NCBI RefSeq assembly: GCF_036785885.1
Contig: NC_092326.1
Coordinates: forward strand, 7,564,001 to 7,628,000
Direction: 5' to 3'
DNA: 64,000 nt
Source of the DNA: Coffea arabica
Lineage: Eukaryota; Streptophyta; Magnoliopsida; Gentianales; Rubiaceae
Position 1 is the stretch's first letter. Every line of letters begins with the position of its first letter. Below are positions 47,302 to 59,211 of this stretch, in pieces. Made by a program: the position numbers and the translations under genes. A model generated the notes under the pieces. It ran no database searches and was not told the DNA's origin. It saw nothing but the letters and a program-made list of their open reading frames with translations.

Positions 47302-50300
47302 TCAAATCTGGTCTCCTTTAGAGGAAGCTTTCAATTTTTCAAGCTGCTTTTTTAAATAGGCCCGCTTTAATTTCTCCTGACGAGCCGCAGCTTGCTCTTG
47401 CCTCCTAATTTTGAGGTCAGATGCTTTTTCCCTCGCCAGTTTTGCTTCTTCATGCACTTCCCTGAGTAACAAAAGAAGTGGGAAGTTTATGGGGAATATA
47501 GTAATAATATGTCGGACATTTATAATAAAAAGAAGGTTCATAATTATGACAAACAAGATATCCAAATATATCATCTGGAACGAGACAGCAAGAGCTATTT
47601 TATAGAATATCCTCAATTTATAATGGTTAGTTATATCCCACAATATGAAATTGTAGCGCTTACAAGGATCTCTAGCATCTAGCAATTTATCACCTGGGAC
47701 TTCTTTTCCTTTTTCAAGAACTTCAATATGGGCTATTATAACAAAAACTTTCGGACTACACAAATTCAAGAGATTTGAGCACCCATTTCCAGTAACACAA
47801 CCACCAGCACACACACACACACACACACACAAATCATCCTCGTTGGCTGCAATCAACCACTGAAAGATAACTGAAAATGTGAACAGTAAAGGACAATATC
47901 AAAAGATAAGTTGTATATATACGCCATACTATTTCACGAATAACATTCACCAGGGAACATAAAAAATTACAGCATCTTAAATTTTGATTCATTTTTCTCT
48001 GTTTGTTCCTTTGCTTTTCCTCATTATAACAAAACTTCTAATTCAGCATCGCACATCTCTCCCCAAGAACTTCACAAAATACCGTACAGACCAGTCCAAA
48101 ACAAATGTCCTAATTTAACATGCCACACATTATAAGTGCATGCTCAAGAGCGCAGTTGTACAAACCCAAATGCAAACACTGAAACCTTATTCTAGGTAGT
48201 TTAAATTCAACGAAAAGCTAGGGAACAAGTTAGCTACTAATTTATAACTAAGCAAAGCATTTCAATGAATTTACAACTGAAACATCCTATTAAGAAAGTG
48301 AAAGTACAACATCTATTTTAAAACAGAGCCCCCCCCCTCCCGGCTTCCCCCATTTCCCCAGATTTACTGCCAAATTATTTGTCACTGCTTTCAGAATAAG
48401 GATACAACTCGGCATTAAAGAGCACCATCTTCCATAATAGCTTCCAAGATATAAAATCTTAGGCAAGGCAAAAAAAAAGAAAAAAAAAAAGAGGCAGCTA
48501 CTCAAAGCCCCAGAATACAATATTGAACAATATAACCCCTTTTCCCCCCGGCTAAAGGACCCTTTCCAGAAAAATGAATACATATTCGTGCAAACAAAGC
48601 AGAGAAGAGGGGAAACGCAATCTTGAATTTCTTCTGTGAACACATTAGGAAAATAAGTTAAAAAGTTCAAGGAGCTCTTACAAAATTTATACTCCCTCAG
48701 TGTTCTAAAAGCAACCAAATTTTAATGGGTGTGTGCTTCTATATTTGTTGCAATTTCCTTTAAGCAACCATATTTTATGCATTTTAATCTTCAAACATGA
48801 ACAATATCTCAGGATCGTGGATGCCCCATTCCCTAGCCAAATCCTATACTGCAATTAAACTCACATGTTTCAAATGTAATTCTTATAACATTATTTGTTT
48901 GCAGAGTGACATCATACTTCTTATAAGCACAATTATAAAAATCCTCTGTATAAATTGCGACATTAATTACAACCGGTGTTGACAAAAGGAACATTGCGCA
49001 GAACACATTCCGCTGGATCGTTTAATTGCCTCCATCATTGGGGTCTCAATCATTACTCCATCCTTTTTAAGTTGTGAACAAAAACTACAATTTAGCCTTG
49101 TTACAGCAATTAAAACAAAAGTACCTATACATGGGGCTTCATCCATTTGTTTAAAATTTAAATAAAAGTGGTAGGCAAATAGCTGTGGGAAAATTGAAAA
49201 GACATCTTTCTCCTTAAAGAACTGAAAAGAAAATAAAAAACCATTTGAAAAAGCATCTCCAAAGTGCTACTCAATTTAAAAAATCAGCAAATTTGAGTAA
49301 TTCGGGAAAAATGCTTATTTTATTTGAAGCATCCTAAAAGTAACATACACATACATGCAAAAGCTTGTTGAACCATCAGAGAATCAGTTGTCTTCCTGAA
49401 TGAAGTTGGCAGACAGGACCCAAGAGAAGGGCCCGTTTTTCATTCTAATACTTTGACGGAAGAATACAGTTTATGCTGGTCTTTAACTTTCTAAAGTGAA
49501 GAAACCACGCCTTAATCTTTAAATTAGATTTGTGTGTATTGTTGGCATACCAAGTAACCAACTATACACCAACCAGCAAAAAAGAGAAACATTAATTATT
49601 TGTTTCAAATTTTCTGCTTTTAACTTTTAGTATTGGACGCATCACTACCATCCAGAAGGGGGAGTTGGAGTAGACTCTATTTTCAGTTTCTTTAGGCTAA
49701 AAAAAATCATGAAACTCAAAAATGTTAATAAAAGTTTATCCCATGTACTCCCCTATAAAGATTACTGCTTGCAGAACAGAAGGATCCACAATCAACAGGC
49801 AATCTAATGATCTAGTTTTCTTCTCAATTTACTTAAGCTGTGAATATAACACATTTAGCGGTTCCTCCAACTTAGAAGATAAATTGCTTAGGAATTTCTG
49901 AACTTACATGACAAAACGCTTATGTTCACTTCTGTCCACAGTGGCAGCAGTCTGTCCAAGTCCAACAGGTCTAATGATAGGTACCACAGAACCATCATCT
50001 CCACCATCTTCATCGTGCCATTCCGTGTTAGAAGATGTATTCCCTTGAGGCTGCTGCAACTCATCATGCTCAAGTCCCTTCCTGAAAAAATCAACACAAT
50101 ATTTCTCTTTATCTTCCTCGTCAGAAAGTTCTCCCCTGACCAGCTTCTCATACAACTCAGCTTTCCTCTCCAATGCTGCATAGCTTGCTGATCCATCATT
50201 GACAGCTTTTAACTCCAGCTTATCCCTATTGATGATTCAGAAAGACATAAATTGTTGAATTTAATTGGGTGATCTATGATAATGGAGAAAAGTATGAAGT

Positions 50301-51682
50301 GACCAAAATGCAACATTAAAACCCAGATCTCTCTTTCACTCTCTCCCTTCCCCCTTCTCTCTCTCTCTGTCTTACATACACACGCACAAAACATACGCTT
50401 AAAATGGAGTAATTATAACATAGAAGCATATGACAACTGAAACATAAGCATAAAACTATGTGCACTGCTTTAAAGAGGAGGGAAAAGGGAGAAGAAAGTA
50501 GTGCGGTTGGGCCGGACTGCTAATGTACAAAAAAGATGAAGGACAGACTACAATGCACTATATACCGATAGCTAATGACTACCATAGAGCACTATTTTTA
50601 CAGAAATGAAGTTCCTACACTCCATTACCAGAAAAGATCAGACAGAAATTAATTGGAAACAAAAATGCACTCAATACAGAAATCTCTGAGTTGCGCGCTT
50701 TCTGGTTTTTCATTTTTTAATGCATATATGCTCTAATATTGAAAAGGATAACAGACTATGAATCCTAATATTGACAATTCCTCTCCTCTAAATTCATGAA
50801 TCCTAAATTCTAAATGATCAAATTTGAATTCACATGCCAATAAGACTTGTCTCCTAATGAATTCAGGGCATATGAATTGTCATAAGCTTATCCAACATAA
50901 ATAAAGAAACAATAAATATCTTCTTATAATTGCCAAGCATTAGATTCTCAAATCCAAGCTCCAAATTCCCTTCCTTTATGTATATATCAAACTATGTCAA
51001 ACAATTGCACCGTTAAATTGCATATCTCCAATTCAATAACATAAGCAGCCCCCAACTTAGACCAAAAAATCCCTATTTCATTCAATAGATAGAATAGCTA
51101 TCAAATCAAGGGCAGAGATGCTGTTTCAAGTTCTTAAACCCTACAAAACTCCTAATTAATAGAAAAAGTTAATCAAGTTCCTTGATGAGACAAAAGAATT
51201 ATAAAAATCCTCCATTCCAAATTACCCAATTTTACATCTCTCAAACTCAAATACCCCATAACTATTAAAAATCCGCAAACCCTAATGCTTCTCCAAAATA
51301 ACGGCCCCCCCCCCCAACAAAGGAAAGGAAAGAAAGTGATAGTGTTGATTTTCTCTTACTTGGCAGCGCGTGCTTGAACACCGGAGTTTCTGTGCGAAAA
51401 AGGATCGTCTGCTGTGATCTTCTTCTTAGCACGGTGGACTTCGAGATGGTGGTGGTCGGAAGTATATATGGGGTCCCTTGAGAGGCGGTCCCTCTTGGAT
51501 TCCTCCTGAGACTTGTAAAGTTGAGCTTTGAGCTCCAATATCGACGACGCTCCAACGCCCTCAATTGCCCTGTGCTTTTTGGGCATAATTGAGGATTCCG
51601 TCAACCATCCTAGTGATTCTACCACCACCCTCTTCGCCCCCGCCCCCGCCGCAGCTTTCGCCTCTCCTCCGTCCTCGCCCAT
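47302..51682 (-). CDS. CCDC174-like coiled-coil protein, 3 exons
   Basis: Exons (minus order) 51682-51360, 50225-49908 and 47461-47302 join in phase across GTAAGA-ATAG and GTAAGT-TCAG introns, giving 266 aa. Residues 46-64 (SSILELKAQLYKSQEESKR) match the N-terminal conserved block of metazoan CCDC174, and 127-146 (ERKAELYEKLVRGELSDEED) the second block. The last exon (215-266) is a highly charged helix, REKASDLKIRRQEQAAARQ onward. In animals the family is nuclear and linked to splicing; a comparable role here is inferred. The protein is shorter than the human one (about 467 aa), mostly by loss of the middle. The first intron-proximal region is Ala-rich (AAAGAGAKR). The gene is divergent from the L18a-like gene. 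Extra small exons inside the 1.1- and 2.4-kb introns cannot be excluded. Confidence 0.85.
47808..47831. repeat. (CA)n microsatellite in intron 2
   Basis: Twelve CA units inside the second intron of the CCDC174-like gene. Confidence 0.9.
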
Positions 51683-52987
51683 TTCTTCCCCTCCCAGATT
51701 ATTGTGTGCGTGTGCAAAAGAGAGATACTGATCCAGCAGCGTGTTTCTGTGGTTTATTTGCGAAATTGATTTCGGGGGTATCCTGTGGGAATAAGAAGGT
51801 CTCTGAGGACTTTATTGTAAAGATCAAGATTTTGAATAATTGCATCTACACCTCTTAAAGGTAAGTCCTTCTCAAATTTTTCTTATAATGTTGTGTACAA
51901 AATTGCACATGAATTGTAAATCATTAATCGACTGAATGATTTCAAAATTTAATTTATGAAAAAGCATTTGAGGAGTTGTATCATGTATGCTGGTAGGAAT
52001 TCATTGTTTGTGAAATAATTTGGTACATATTCGTTGATAAAATGTAGAAACAATTTTCATGAGAATTTTTTTAATCATTTTTCATAGTTGTATGTACGTC
52101 TTAATTACATTATTAAACGCGTACCATTTTGAAGAAAAAATCATTGTGCACTTATTGCCTATTGGCCTACTATCATTCTAACTGTCCCTTTATCTTGAAA
52201 AGAAAGGAAAAAAAAAAAGAAAAAATTCCTTTATCATTCCTTTTTTTTTCTTTAGAAAAAGAAAAATGTCTTGTTGTTCTTAGATTCTTTCATACCACAA
52301 GAAGCTGTTGACGAGTCAAGGTATTTGGGAATCCAGTTCAATCGAACAGTGATTTTTGTCTAATCTAAATACTGATGAAAGAAATCAATAGCAAACAAGT
52401 ACTGCGAAAAAAAAATTGAAAAGAATATTAAAAAGAGAGTCAATAAATGCTTGAAACGAGGGCTGACATTGCATCTTGATCGAATGTGGAATGGCATCAA
52501 CCGTTACTTCACATCTTCAATTATACTCAAATTCTCACCTCACCTCGGTTAATAAACTTTAGAATAGGATAATTTAGTTTCTAAAATATAAAATCTGCCG
52601 TGCTGAAATAAAATCTAAAATAGGGCTAATTTTATATTCTAGAGACTAAAGTAGAGTCAAGGAATAATTTTTAGCTAGAGGGACTAAAAGAAAATAATTT
52701 TATAATTTAGAGATTAAAGTGAGAATTTGAATATAGTAAAAGATGACAAGGGAAACTAACAAACAAAAAGGAAATTTGTTTTTTTGAGTTTTATATGTTT
52801 AACGAAGCATTAATTCAATTATTCGTTCTACGGACAAGCTTAACAGCTAAGCTAAATCACGGTACAAGCCGCCCAAATTTAGAAACAAAACATGGCCAAC
52901 CCAGGCCATTCTAGAATCTCCCAATAGCCGTCGACATCAACGCCACCAAGCAGAAACGTCGTTGCTTCTGTATCCTCAATCGCGAAA
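51683..52987. promoter_or_regulatory. Shared upstream region of two divergent genes
   Basis: 1.3 kb between the start codons of the CCDC174-like (-) and L18a-like (+) genes. GC-rich next to both starts, AT-rich with poly-A/T runs in the middle (52130-52270). No clear TATA boxes on either side, as is common for broadly expressed plant genes. Confidence 0.45.
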
Positions 52988-55900
52988 ATGAGCAGAGGAG
53001 CAGAGAAGGACGAAGCTGTCTCGATCACCATCTCCACCTCCGCCAGGAGAGACGACGAGCAGGTTTTTGATCGCCAATATCATTATGGTACTTTCCAAGG
53101 AGTCAACACTTCTCAACAACCGTTTTCTTCTCCTCCACCTCCGCCGTCTCAGCCGGTCTTCGGTTTCCCTCAACCCATACCTCCCCCTGGCACCACCATT
53201 TCTCCTCCTTATTGTTATCATCATACTTACCAAGGCGTCGTTCCCGGTATTCTTAGTATACGATTAAACTCGCAAATTTTACCTGTTTCTTTATTTATTA
53301 GGGTTTTTTTGTCAATTCTTCCAATTAGGCCTGTGATCTTTGGATCATTTCATATATTCAATTTTTTCCATCATGAAAAAACATTGTAGAAGTGAAAGAT
53401 TAATTGATTAGTTCTTTGGTTGGCGTTGTAGCAATTTCTTTGTATATTAAAGTCTGTATCTTTTGTTGTTTTAATATTTTGTTTTGTATAGGTTATGCTG
53501 TTGTCGAAGGGATGCCTATAAGAGAGCATCGGCTGCCTTGCTGTGGTATTGGAATTGGATGGTTCTTGTAAGTTTCCATTTTGACTCTTTGTTTGCCTCC
53601 ATCTGTGTGTTGCTGATTCTTTGAGGACAGCGTATACATTTATATATATTGTAATGGGGGTATGCTTTGAAATTCTAGAATATCCTTATTTGGCTTTAGT
53701 AGCATAGGGAACGCTAAATTCACATGCTTCGATTCTGAGTCCAGATCCACTGTCTGTTCACTAATGGTGTATCATCAAACCCAGTACTTCTAGAAAGTCT
53801 GAATATTGGTTGGTTAGCTGTGGGTTTGCATCTAATGGTAATTTGTCCTGCATGATTAAGTAGTCTATCCTAAGGGTTGGTCTAAATATCTAGAAAAGGA
53901 CTTTTGTGTTTTTTATTGTTAAAAATTTTCAGTTGGTAGACATTCTGCAAACCGAGATATAAATTATGGAGCTTTTCAAGCATTTAAAGATGCTTATATA
54001 AGAATTGATTTACTGATGTAGGTTTTCTCCAGAAGTGATCTTTTGAAACTGGAAGCATCTTTTTTACACACAATAACTTAGCTTAGGCTTTAGTCCATCC
54101 CCTTTCTCTAATTTTTATGAGGACCACTTTGATGGTATTCCATTTATTCCTAGGTAAAAGATTTTGAGTCAGTCACATCAACGATAACATGAGTTATCGA
54201 CAACACGAGTTATCGTGAATTGGAAATATGACTGACACCATTTTAATGTGAAATGTCTTGTCCAGATCAGCGAACATAAATCAAGTTTTTGAGTGCTGAA
54301 AAAGACCATAGTTGCATTACAACCTCATATTCATGGCATATCTTGTTCCTTGTTTTGAAAAACGAGCTTTGAACTTTCAAAGTAGTATTAGAAGATGACA
54401 GTGGCATTTGAAGTGTACTTTAACTTTCTGAATGAAGCCCTACTAAAGCGTGCCCCTTACCTAATATTTTGGTCACAGAATGTTCAGTTAACACCATTTA
54501 GAAAAAGTATGTCCTTGAAAGACCTTTAGAAAATGAATTAATGTGCATAGTTACTGGATTAGCTTGTTATGGAGATAGAAGGATAAACTTTTTGTTTTTA
54601 GACATGGACACTTGAAATGTACTGCATGAAATAACGTCAAAGAAGAAAGACAACATCTATTGCTAAAATAAATCTATGCATAAGAGTTTTCTCCTATATC
54701 CTGTTTTATCTGGAAGAGAATGGTAATCAACAAAAAGAATGTTAAAAGCACACGAGGACATATGAGAGATAAAATGCTTTCTGGGTAGGTTCTTGTGTTT
54801 TTTATCTACGTAAAAAATCTATTGGGTTATGCAGGTATATAATCATTTAAAAGATGTTATTCATGGCATATATTCTGCATACTGCTTTTGTACTGAATTT
54901 TTACGAAAACTATTTTTTGGGATTCTTGTTTACCTACTGTTAGGCCAACAGATATAGGCAGTTTTTCGAACCTTAGGACATGGGATATCATTAAATCCAA
55001 GCTAGATTTCCATCATTGAGTCGTGACAAAAGATTAATGTGCTACTAAGTTTTTAATTGTACTGTAGCATCAATGGTATTTGGTTGAAGTAATTGGTATT
55101 GCTAAGTTTCTAGTCAACTGTTTGTCTCATTCTGCTTTAATGTCTTCTTACCAGGTTCATTTTTGGCTTTTTCTTTGGTGCCATTCCCTGGTACATTGGA
55201 GCTTTTCTTTTGTTGTGTGTTCGATTGGATTACAGAGAAAAACCTGGATTAATCGCTTGCACATTGGCTGTAAGTTTTTTTCTCTCTTAAGATTGATTTC
55301 CTTTTTGGTACCGTCCTCCACTGAAATAATGTTTATTTGTATCTTCAAGTTCGTTGTAATTATGTTATATTTATATAATGCTATATGTGTAATTTTGTCT
55401 GTTTACTGAATAAGTTAGTCCTTCAGAGCCACTAATACTAAACAACAATAGTCCGACCAAGCTAACATTGTTATGGTCTTTAAGAATATGGATTTAAATT
55501 TGCATTTTTTCTTTGTATTAGCTAAAGTTATGGGTAGAATCTTAATTGTCCTGCATGAAAGAGTAGAAGGTTGAATAGGTTTTCTAAATTGACTAAACAA
55601 TTGTGTACTTTTAGCATCCGTTACCCAAAAAAGGGGGGGGGGACCTATCATCTTTTTTTTTTTTTTTAATTATTTTTGTTGGTGTTCGATTGTTTTGCAG
55701 ATGACTGGACTTTTGTCTTATTTGTCCTTACTAATGCATGACACTCTTTGGCGCTTCTCTTTCTGCTGGAGCTTTTGATATGATTTATTTGTGTGTCGAC
55801 TTTTTATTGCATTGAGACATGATGAAATCTCAGTCATAGTAGGGCCAGGTTTTGTATTATTGGAGTTACATTTATATGACATCAAATGTTGTTCCCTACA

Positions 55901-56279
55901 AGTAAGTGAAAATTATTAGAATCATAGAAATGAGGATCATAAGGATGAGTGTGAAGGTCAGTTGTTTGGTTAACAAATCAGCTATGCATTTGGGCCATGT
56001 CTTGTTGGAAATGTCTCAAGTTTTATCTTTGAACTTGTCATGTTCTCTGCATCTCAAGTCTTGTTACAATCTTATCAAAGTATTTATTTCTCTGAATTTA
56101 CATATTAATTTGTTGTCTTAAAACATTCCCCAATTTTCTTAAAACATACATAGTTTTTGCAAGGCCAGGCAATAACCATATCTCACGAAGTGTTTTTTTT
56201 TTTTTTCCAAACCGCACAGTCGATACTAGCATTAATAGCTATCACTATTGGGGTGACAAATGCCACCAATTCCTGGTGA
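52988..56279 (+). CDS. 60S ribosomal protein L18a-like membrane protein, 4 exons
   Basis: Exons 52988-53246, 53492-53567, 55155-55269 and 56220-56279 join in phase with GT-AG introns and yield 169 aa. The N-terminus is acidic, with YGTFQGV, then Pro-rich (SSPPPPPSQPVFGFPQPIPP). REHRLPCCGIGIGWFL starts two closely spaced hydrophobic helices (about 105-121 and 124-137), followed by LDYREKPGLIACTLA. The short last exon adds a third helix, SILALIAITIGVT, ending NATNSW. Despite its name this plant family is not the ribosomal subunit; it is a small integral membrane protein of unclear function. The last exon was chosen because it restores the family's conserved hydrophobic C-terminus ending in Trp. 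It is preceded by a long T tract and CACAG. Confidence 0.9.
55701..55779 (+). other. Possible alternative last exon of the L18a-like gene
   Basis: A good acceptor TTGTTTTGCAG is followed by a frame that continues exon 3 for 25 residues (MTGLLSYLSLLMHDTL onward) to a TGA. Use of it would replace the conserved C-terminus with another hydrophobic one. It may instead be an unused site. Confidence 0.35.
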
Positions 56280-56924
56280 TGTTCAACTAGCCGAACTATG
56301 GGCGGCGTGTTGCTCCGTGGAAGAAGTCCTAGAAAAGAAGAAAATGAGGGACTGAAAAGTGGAGAAAGAGATGGTTGAAACATTGATTGACATCTTGTCT
56401 TTAATTCTGGCGTATATAGTGATATTTACAATTGTAAATTGTCTGTGGAGCAACTGGAAATTTCTGTTTGTGCATATTATCTTATTTATGGTTTTGTTTA
56501 TAAAATGCAGACCCTGTTTGGAACCTCAAGTTTTTTGCAAGTTTGTATGCTACTAGTTTTTTAACAACTTTTGCTACAGGAACCCCAAAAAACTTATTAA
56601 AGTTTTTAATTTACACACTTCAAATCTAATACATAAAAAATTTCCTTTCAACTTTTCTTCTTTTTCCTCCCTCACCCAACCTACCACGTCACCGGTCGCC
56701 AGCCACCAACTCCACCTTCGCTCTTGGCGCCGACACCTATTCCGGCACCGGAATCAGTACCGGCCTTCATTTTCTTTTTTTTTCTCTCCCTCCCTCACCC
56801 CCTCTCCTTCTCCTCCCCTTCCCTCTTCCCTCTTCCCCTCTCCCTCCCCCTCCTACTAGCTACGATCTAGTCGTGTGACCAGATCGCAAAGGGGGAGGGG
56901 GGCTGCGACCAGATCGCAGCTAGC

Positions 56925-56962
56925 GGGAGGGGGAGGGTGGCGGGGGAGGGGAGGAGAGGGGG
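56925..56962 (+). repeat. G-quadruplex-type run
   Basis: Five or more runs of three or more G separated by one to three bases (GGGAGGGGGAGGGTGGCGGG and on). Confidence 0.7.
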
Positions 56963-57229
56963 AGAGAAAAAGCTAAAAAAAAAATCCCATGGCTTCAAGT
57001 TCTAATACAAGTCGGAGTGCGAGGGGGAGGGGAGAGGAGAGGGAGAAGAGGGGAAGAGAAAGGAAAAAAAAAATTGCAGGCTGCTGCACGACCAGATCGC
57101 AACTAGGGGGAGGGGAAGGGTGGCCGGAAAGGGGGAGGATGAGAGTGGGGAGAGAAAAAGCCAAAAAAAAAAAAATTCATGGCTTCACCTATTCTGGCGT
57201 TGAAGGGCGACGGGGAGGGGGAGGATAGG

Positions 57230-57266
57230 GAGAGAGGGAGAGGGAGAGGGAGAGGGAGAGGGAGAA
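57230..57266 (+). repeat. (GGGAGA)n minisatellite
   Basis: Five to six GGGAGA units. A (GAAA)n run follows at 57377-57413. Confidence 0.85.
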
Positions 57267-57502
57267 GAGGGGGAGAGAAAAAGCTAAAAAAAAAATTTTC
57301 CCATGGCTGCTGGTTCTTCTACGTCAGAGGCAGAGGTGTCGGGGAGGGGGAAGGGAGAAGAAGAAGAGAGGATAGAAAAGAAAAAAGAAAGAAAGAAAGA
57401 AAGAAAAAGAAAGAAAAAAGTTTTTCATCCTAAAAATTTTTTTACAACTTCGATAGTAAAATTTTAAATAAATACTCAAAAAATCCACCTTTCAAACGGG
57501 GT

Positions 57503-58238
57503 CGCAATTTTGGGGTCGCGACCCTTTCTCCTTTATTCTTGTTATTCTCCTGCTTTTCCTTGAAAGCAATTCTTTTGGTCGTTTGTTTTTTTCCTGCTAA
57601 TAAGTTCTGCAGGACTACAAATGGTTTTTCATGTTTAAATAGAGAAAATTTCAGCACTAATTAATCAATAATCAGCTGAAGGAAAGACAATATGATCATT
57701 ACCAATGAGAATCAAGCCATAATCTCATATTTTTTGTATTCATCTTAAATTGCATTCATGTTGTTCCACCTTTAACAATACTGATAAACCATTCCTATTG
57801 GAGATTTGTGGTGTATGTTTCATTTCATATCTCTCCATATCATAGGCATTATTTAGACGTATTGAGAACCACAGTGGGTTCCTAAAGCATTGCTAGACCT
57901 TCTGAAATGCTTTTCATTGTTGAGATATCTATCAAGTTTTGTTTCAGAAATCCTAAATTCAAAAAACTCTCCTGTTTGCAACTAGAAAAAAAAGGGACAA
58001 AGTAAAATGCAGCAGAAAGAAATAAAAAGTCGAATGAAGCTGTTCTTCGCCGTGAGACTCTGCCAATAATTATCGGTTCTGGAAATATGCAGTAGCTTAG
58101 TAGTTCTTGACCTGCTAAAGTTGTTTTGTGGGATGCTTTCTCATGTAACCGTTGATGGCTTGCATGATACATTCATACTGTCATTTTAATGAATGAATTA
58201 GTTGGACTGCTCAAGAAGCTAGAAAATGAATTTTTATA
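57503..58238. other. Intergenic region
   Basis: No gene or terminal repeat recognised. Confidence 0.4.
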
Positions 58239-58246
58239 CAGTAGTG

Positions 58247-58797
58247 TAGGGATGTGCATTGAATTCGAAATCGGTAATTCGAAATTTTTCGAAATTTTGG
58301 CACAAGAATTACCGATTGATTTCGATTTCGAATTCACCAATTTCAATTTCGATTTCGATTCCGAATTCATCGAATTTGGAAACCTTTTTTTACCTTTTTT
58401 TTCTTTTTTGTTAGAGGCATTGTTATATAATATAAATTTTATATTGCATATATTATAAAAAATATTATTATATATAAATATATTATAAAAATATTATTAT
58501 ATATATTAATATGTATTAATATACATATTATAAAAAGAAATTGAAATAAAAAATATTATTATATGTATAAATAAATAAATATTAATATATATATTATAAA
58601 ATGAAATTGAAATCGAAAATTTAGATTTCGATTTCCGATTTCAAAAACTCCATTACCGAATTCGAACCAAATTCACATAATTCGAAATCGAAAATTCTGA
58701 TTTCAGTATCGAATTCCGAATTACCGATTTCGAAAATTTCGAATTCAATTCGAATTCGGTCGGTAAATCAAAATTTTTTAATTTTGCACACCCCCTA
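58247..58797. mobile_element. hAT-type MITE with TTCGAAAT arrays
   Basis: Ends TAGGGATGTGCA and TGCACACCCCCTA are inverted, as in hAT elements. Flanks CAGTAGTG (58239-58246) and CATTAGTG (58798-58805) form an 8-bp duplication with one mismatch. The interior is built of repeated TTCGAAAT and ATTTCGAT words around an AT-rich centre and folds back on itself. Encodes no transposase; the 89-codon frame at its left end is a product of the repeats. Confidence 0.75.
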
Positions 58798-58805
58798 CAT
58801 TAGTG

Positions 58806-59211
58806 ATAGGGAGGGGTGTACATGGGCCTGTTAATGGTTCCATTTGCACTTTGACTGACCCATTTACACTGATGCAACAAAATTAATATTTAATCATAAT
58901 TCTATTGAATCATATACTTATAAGAAAAAAGGCAGTATATTAGATACACAATTTCACATAACCCTACTGTACTGGTCAAAAAAAAATAAAAAGATATAGA
59001 AATTAGACTTACAAATACATTAGCATTGTGACTTATAAGAAGTCCAAATAACTATTTCCTCAATAATATTTTAACCTGATTGCCGATATCATGCCCATTG
59101 TCAACTACTAAGTCTAAGATTTGAACCTCTCTAACTACTTGCAAAGAGGTTTTCTAAGAGCGCTCCACAGGTCACTAAATTTTGCCCTAGCAGATAATTT
59201 AAGTATATAGT
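58806..59211. other. AT-rich spacer
   Basis: Nothing recognised. Confidence 0.4.

Larger units (their letters stand above)
56511..57502. mobile_element. Small TIR element with purine-rich tandem core
   Basis: The left end ACCCTGTTTGGAACCTCAAG and the complement of the right end, ACCCCGTTTGAAAGGTGGAT, both leading into TTTTTTG, form imperfect inverted repeats. The core holds a C/T-rich arm (56769-56853) facing a G/A-rich arm (56889-56965), then three units that each repeat GGGGAGAGAAAAAGC, a poly-A run and CCATGGCT. GACCAGATCGCA occurs three times. No protein domain. No clear target duplication, so the superfamily is unassigned. Confidence 0.55.

Noticed and set aside
47302..47856. A single 184-codon minus-strand exon
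   Set aside because: Only the last 53 codons are coding-like and preceded by an acceptor; the upstream part runs through a (CA)n tract and intron sequence.
49888..50199. 103-codon minus-strand frame overlapping exon 2 of the CCDC174-like gene
   Set aside because: Another frame of the same exon; only the KAELYEKL frame joins in phase with both neighbouring exons.
55080..55409. 109-codon plus-strand frame across exon 3 of the L18a-like gene
   Set aside because: It is out of phase with exons 2 and 4; the correct frame gives the conserved family residues.
56989..57433. Arg/Gly/Glu-rich frames in the purine tract
   Set aside because: They are translations of GGGAGA and GAAA repeats and have no gene structure.
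58189..58458. 89-codon frame rich in Phe, Asp and Glu
   Set aside because: Produced by TTCGAAAT word arrays of a hAT-type MITE.
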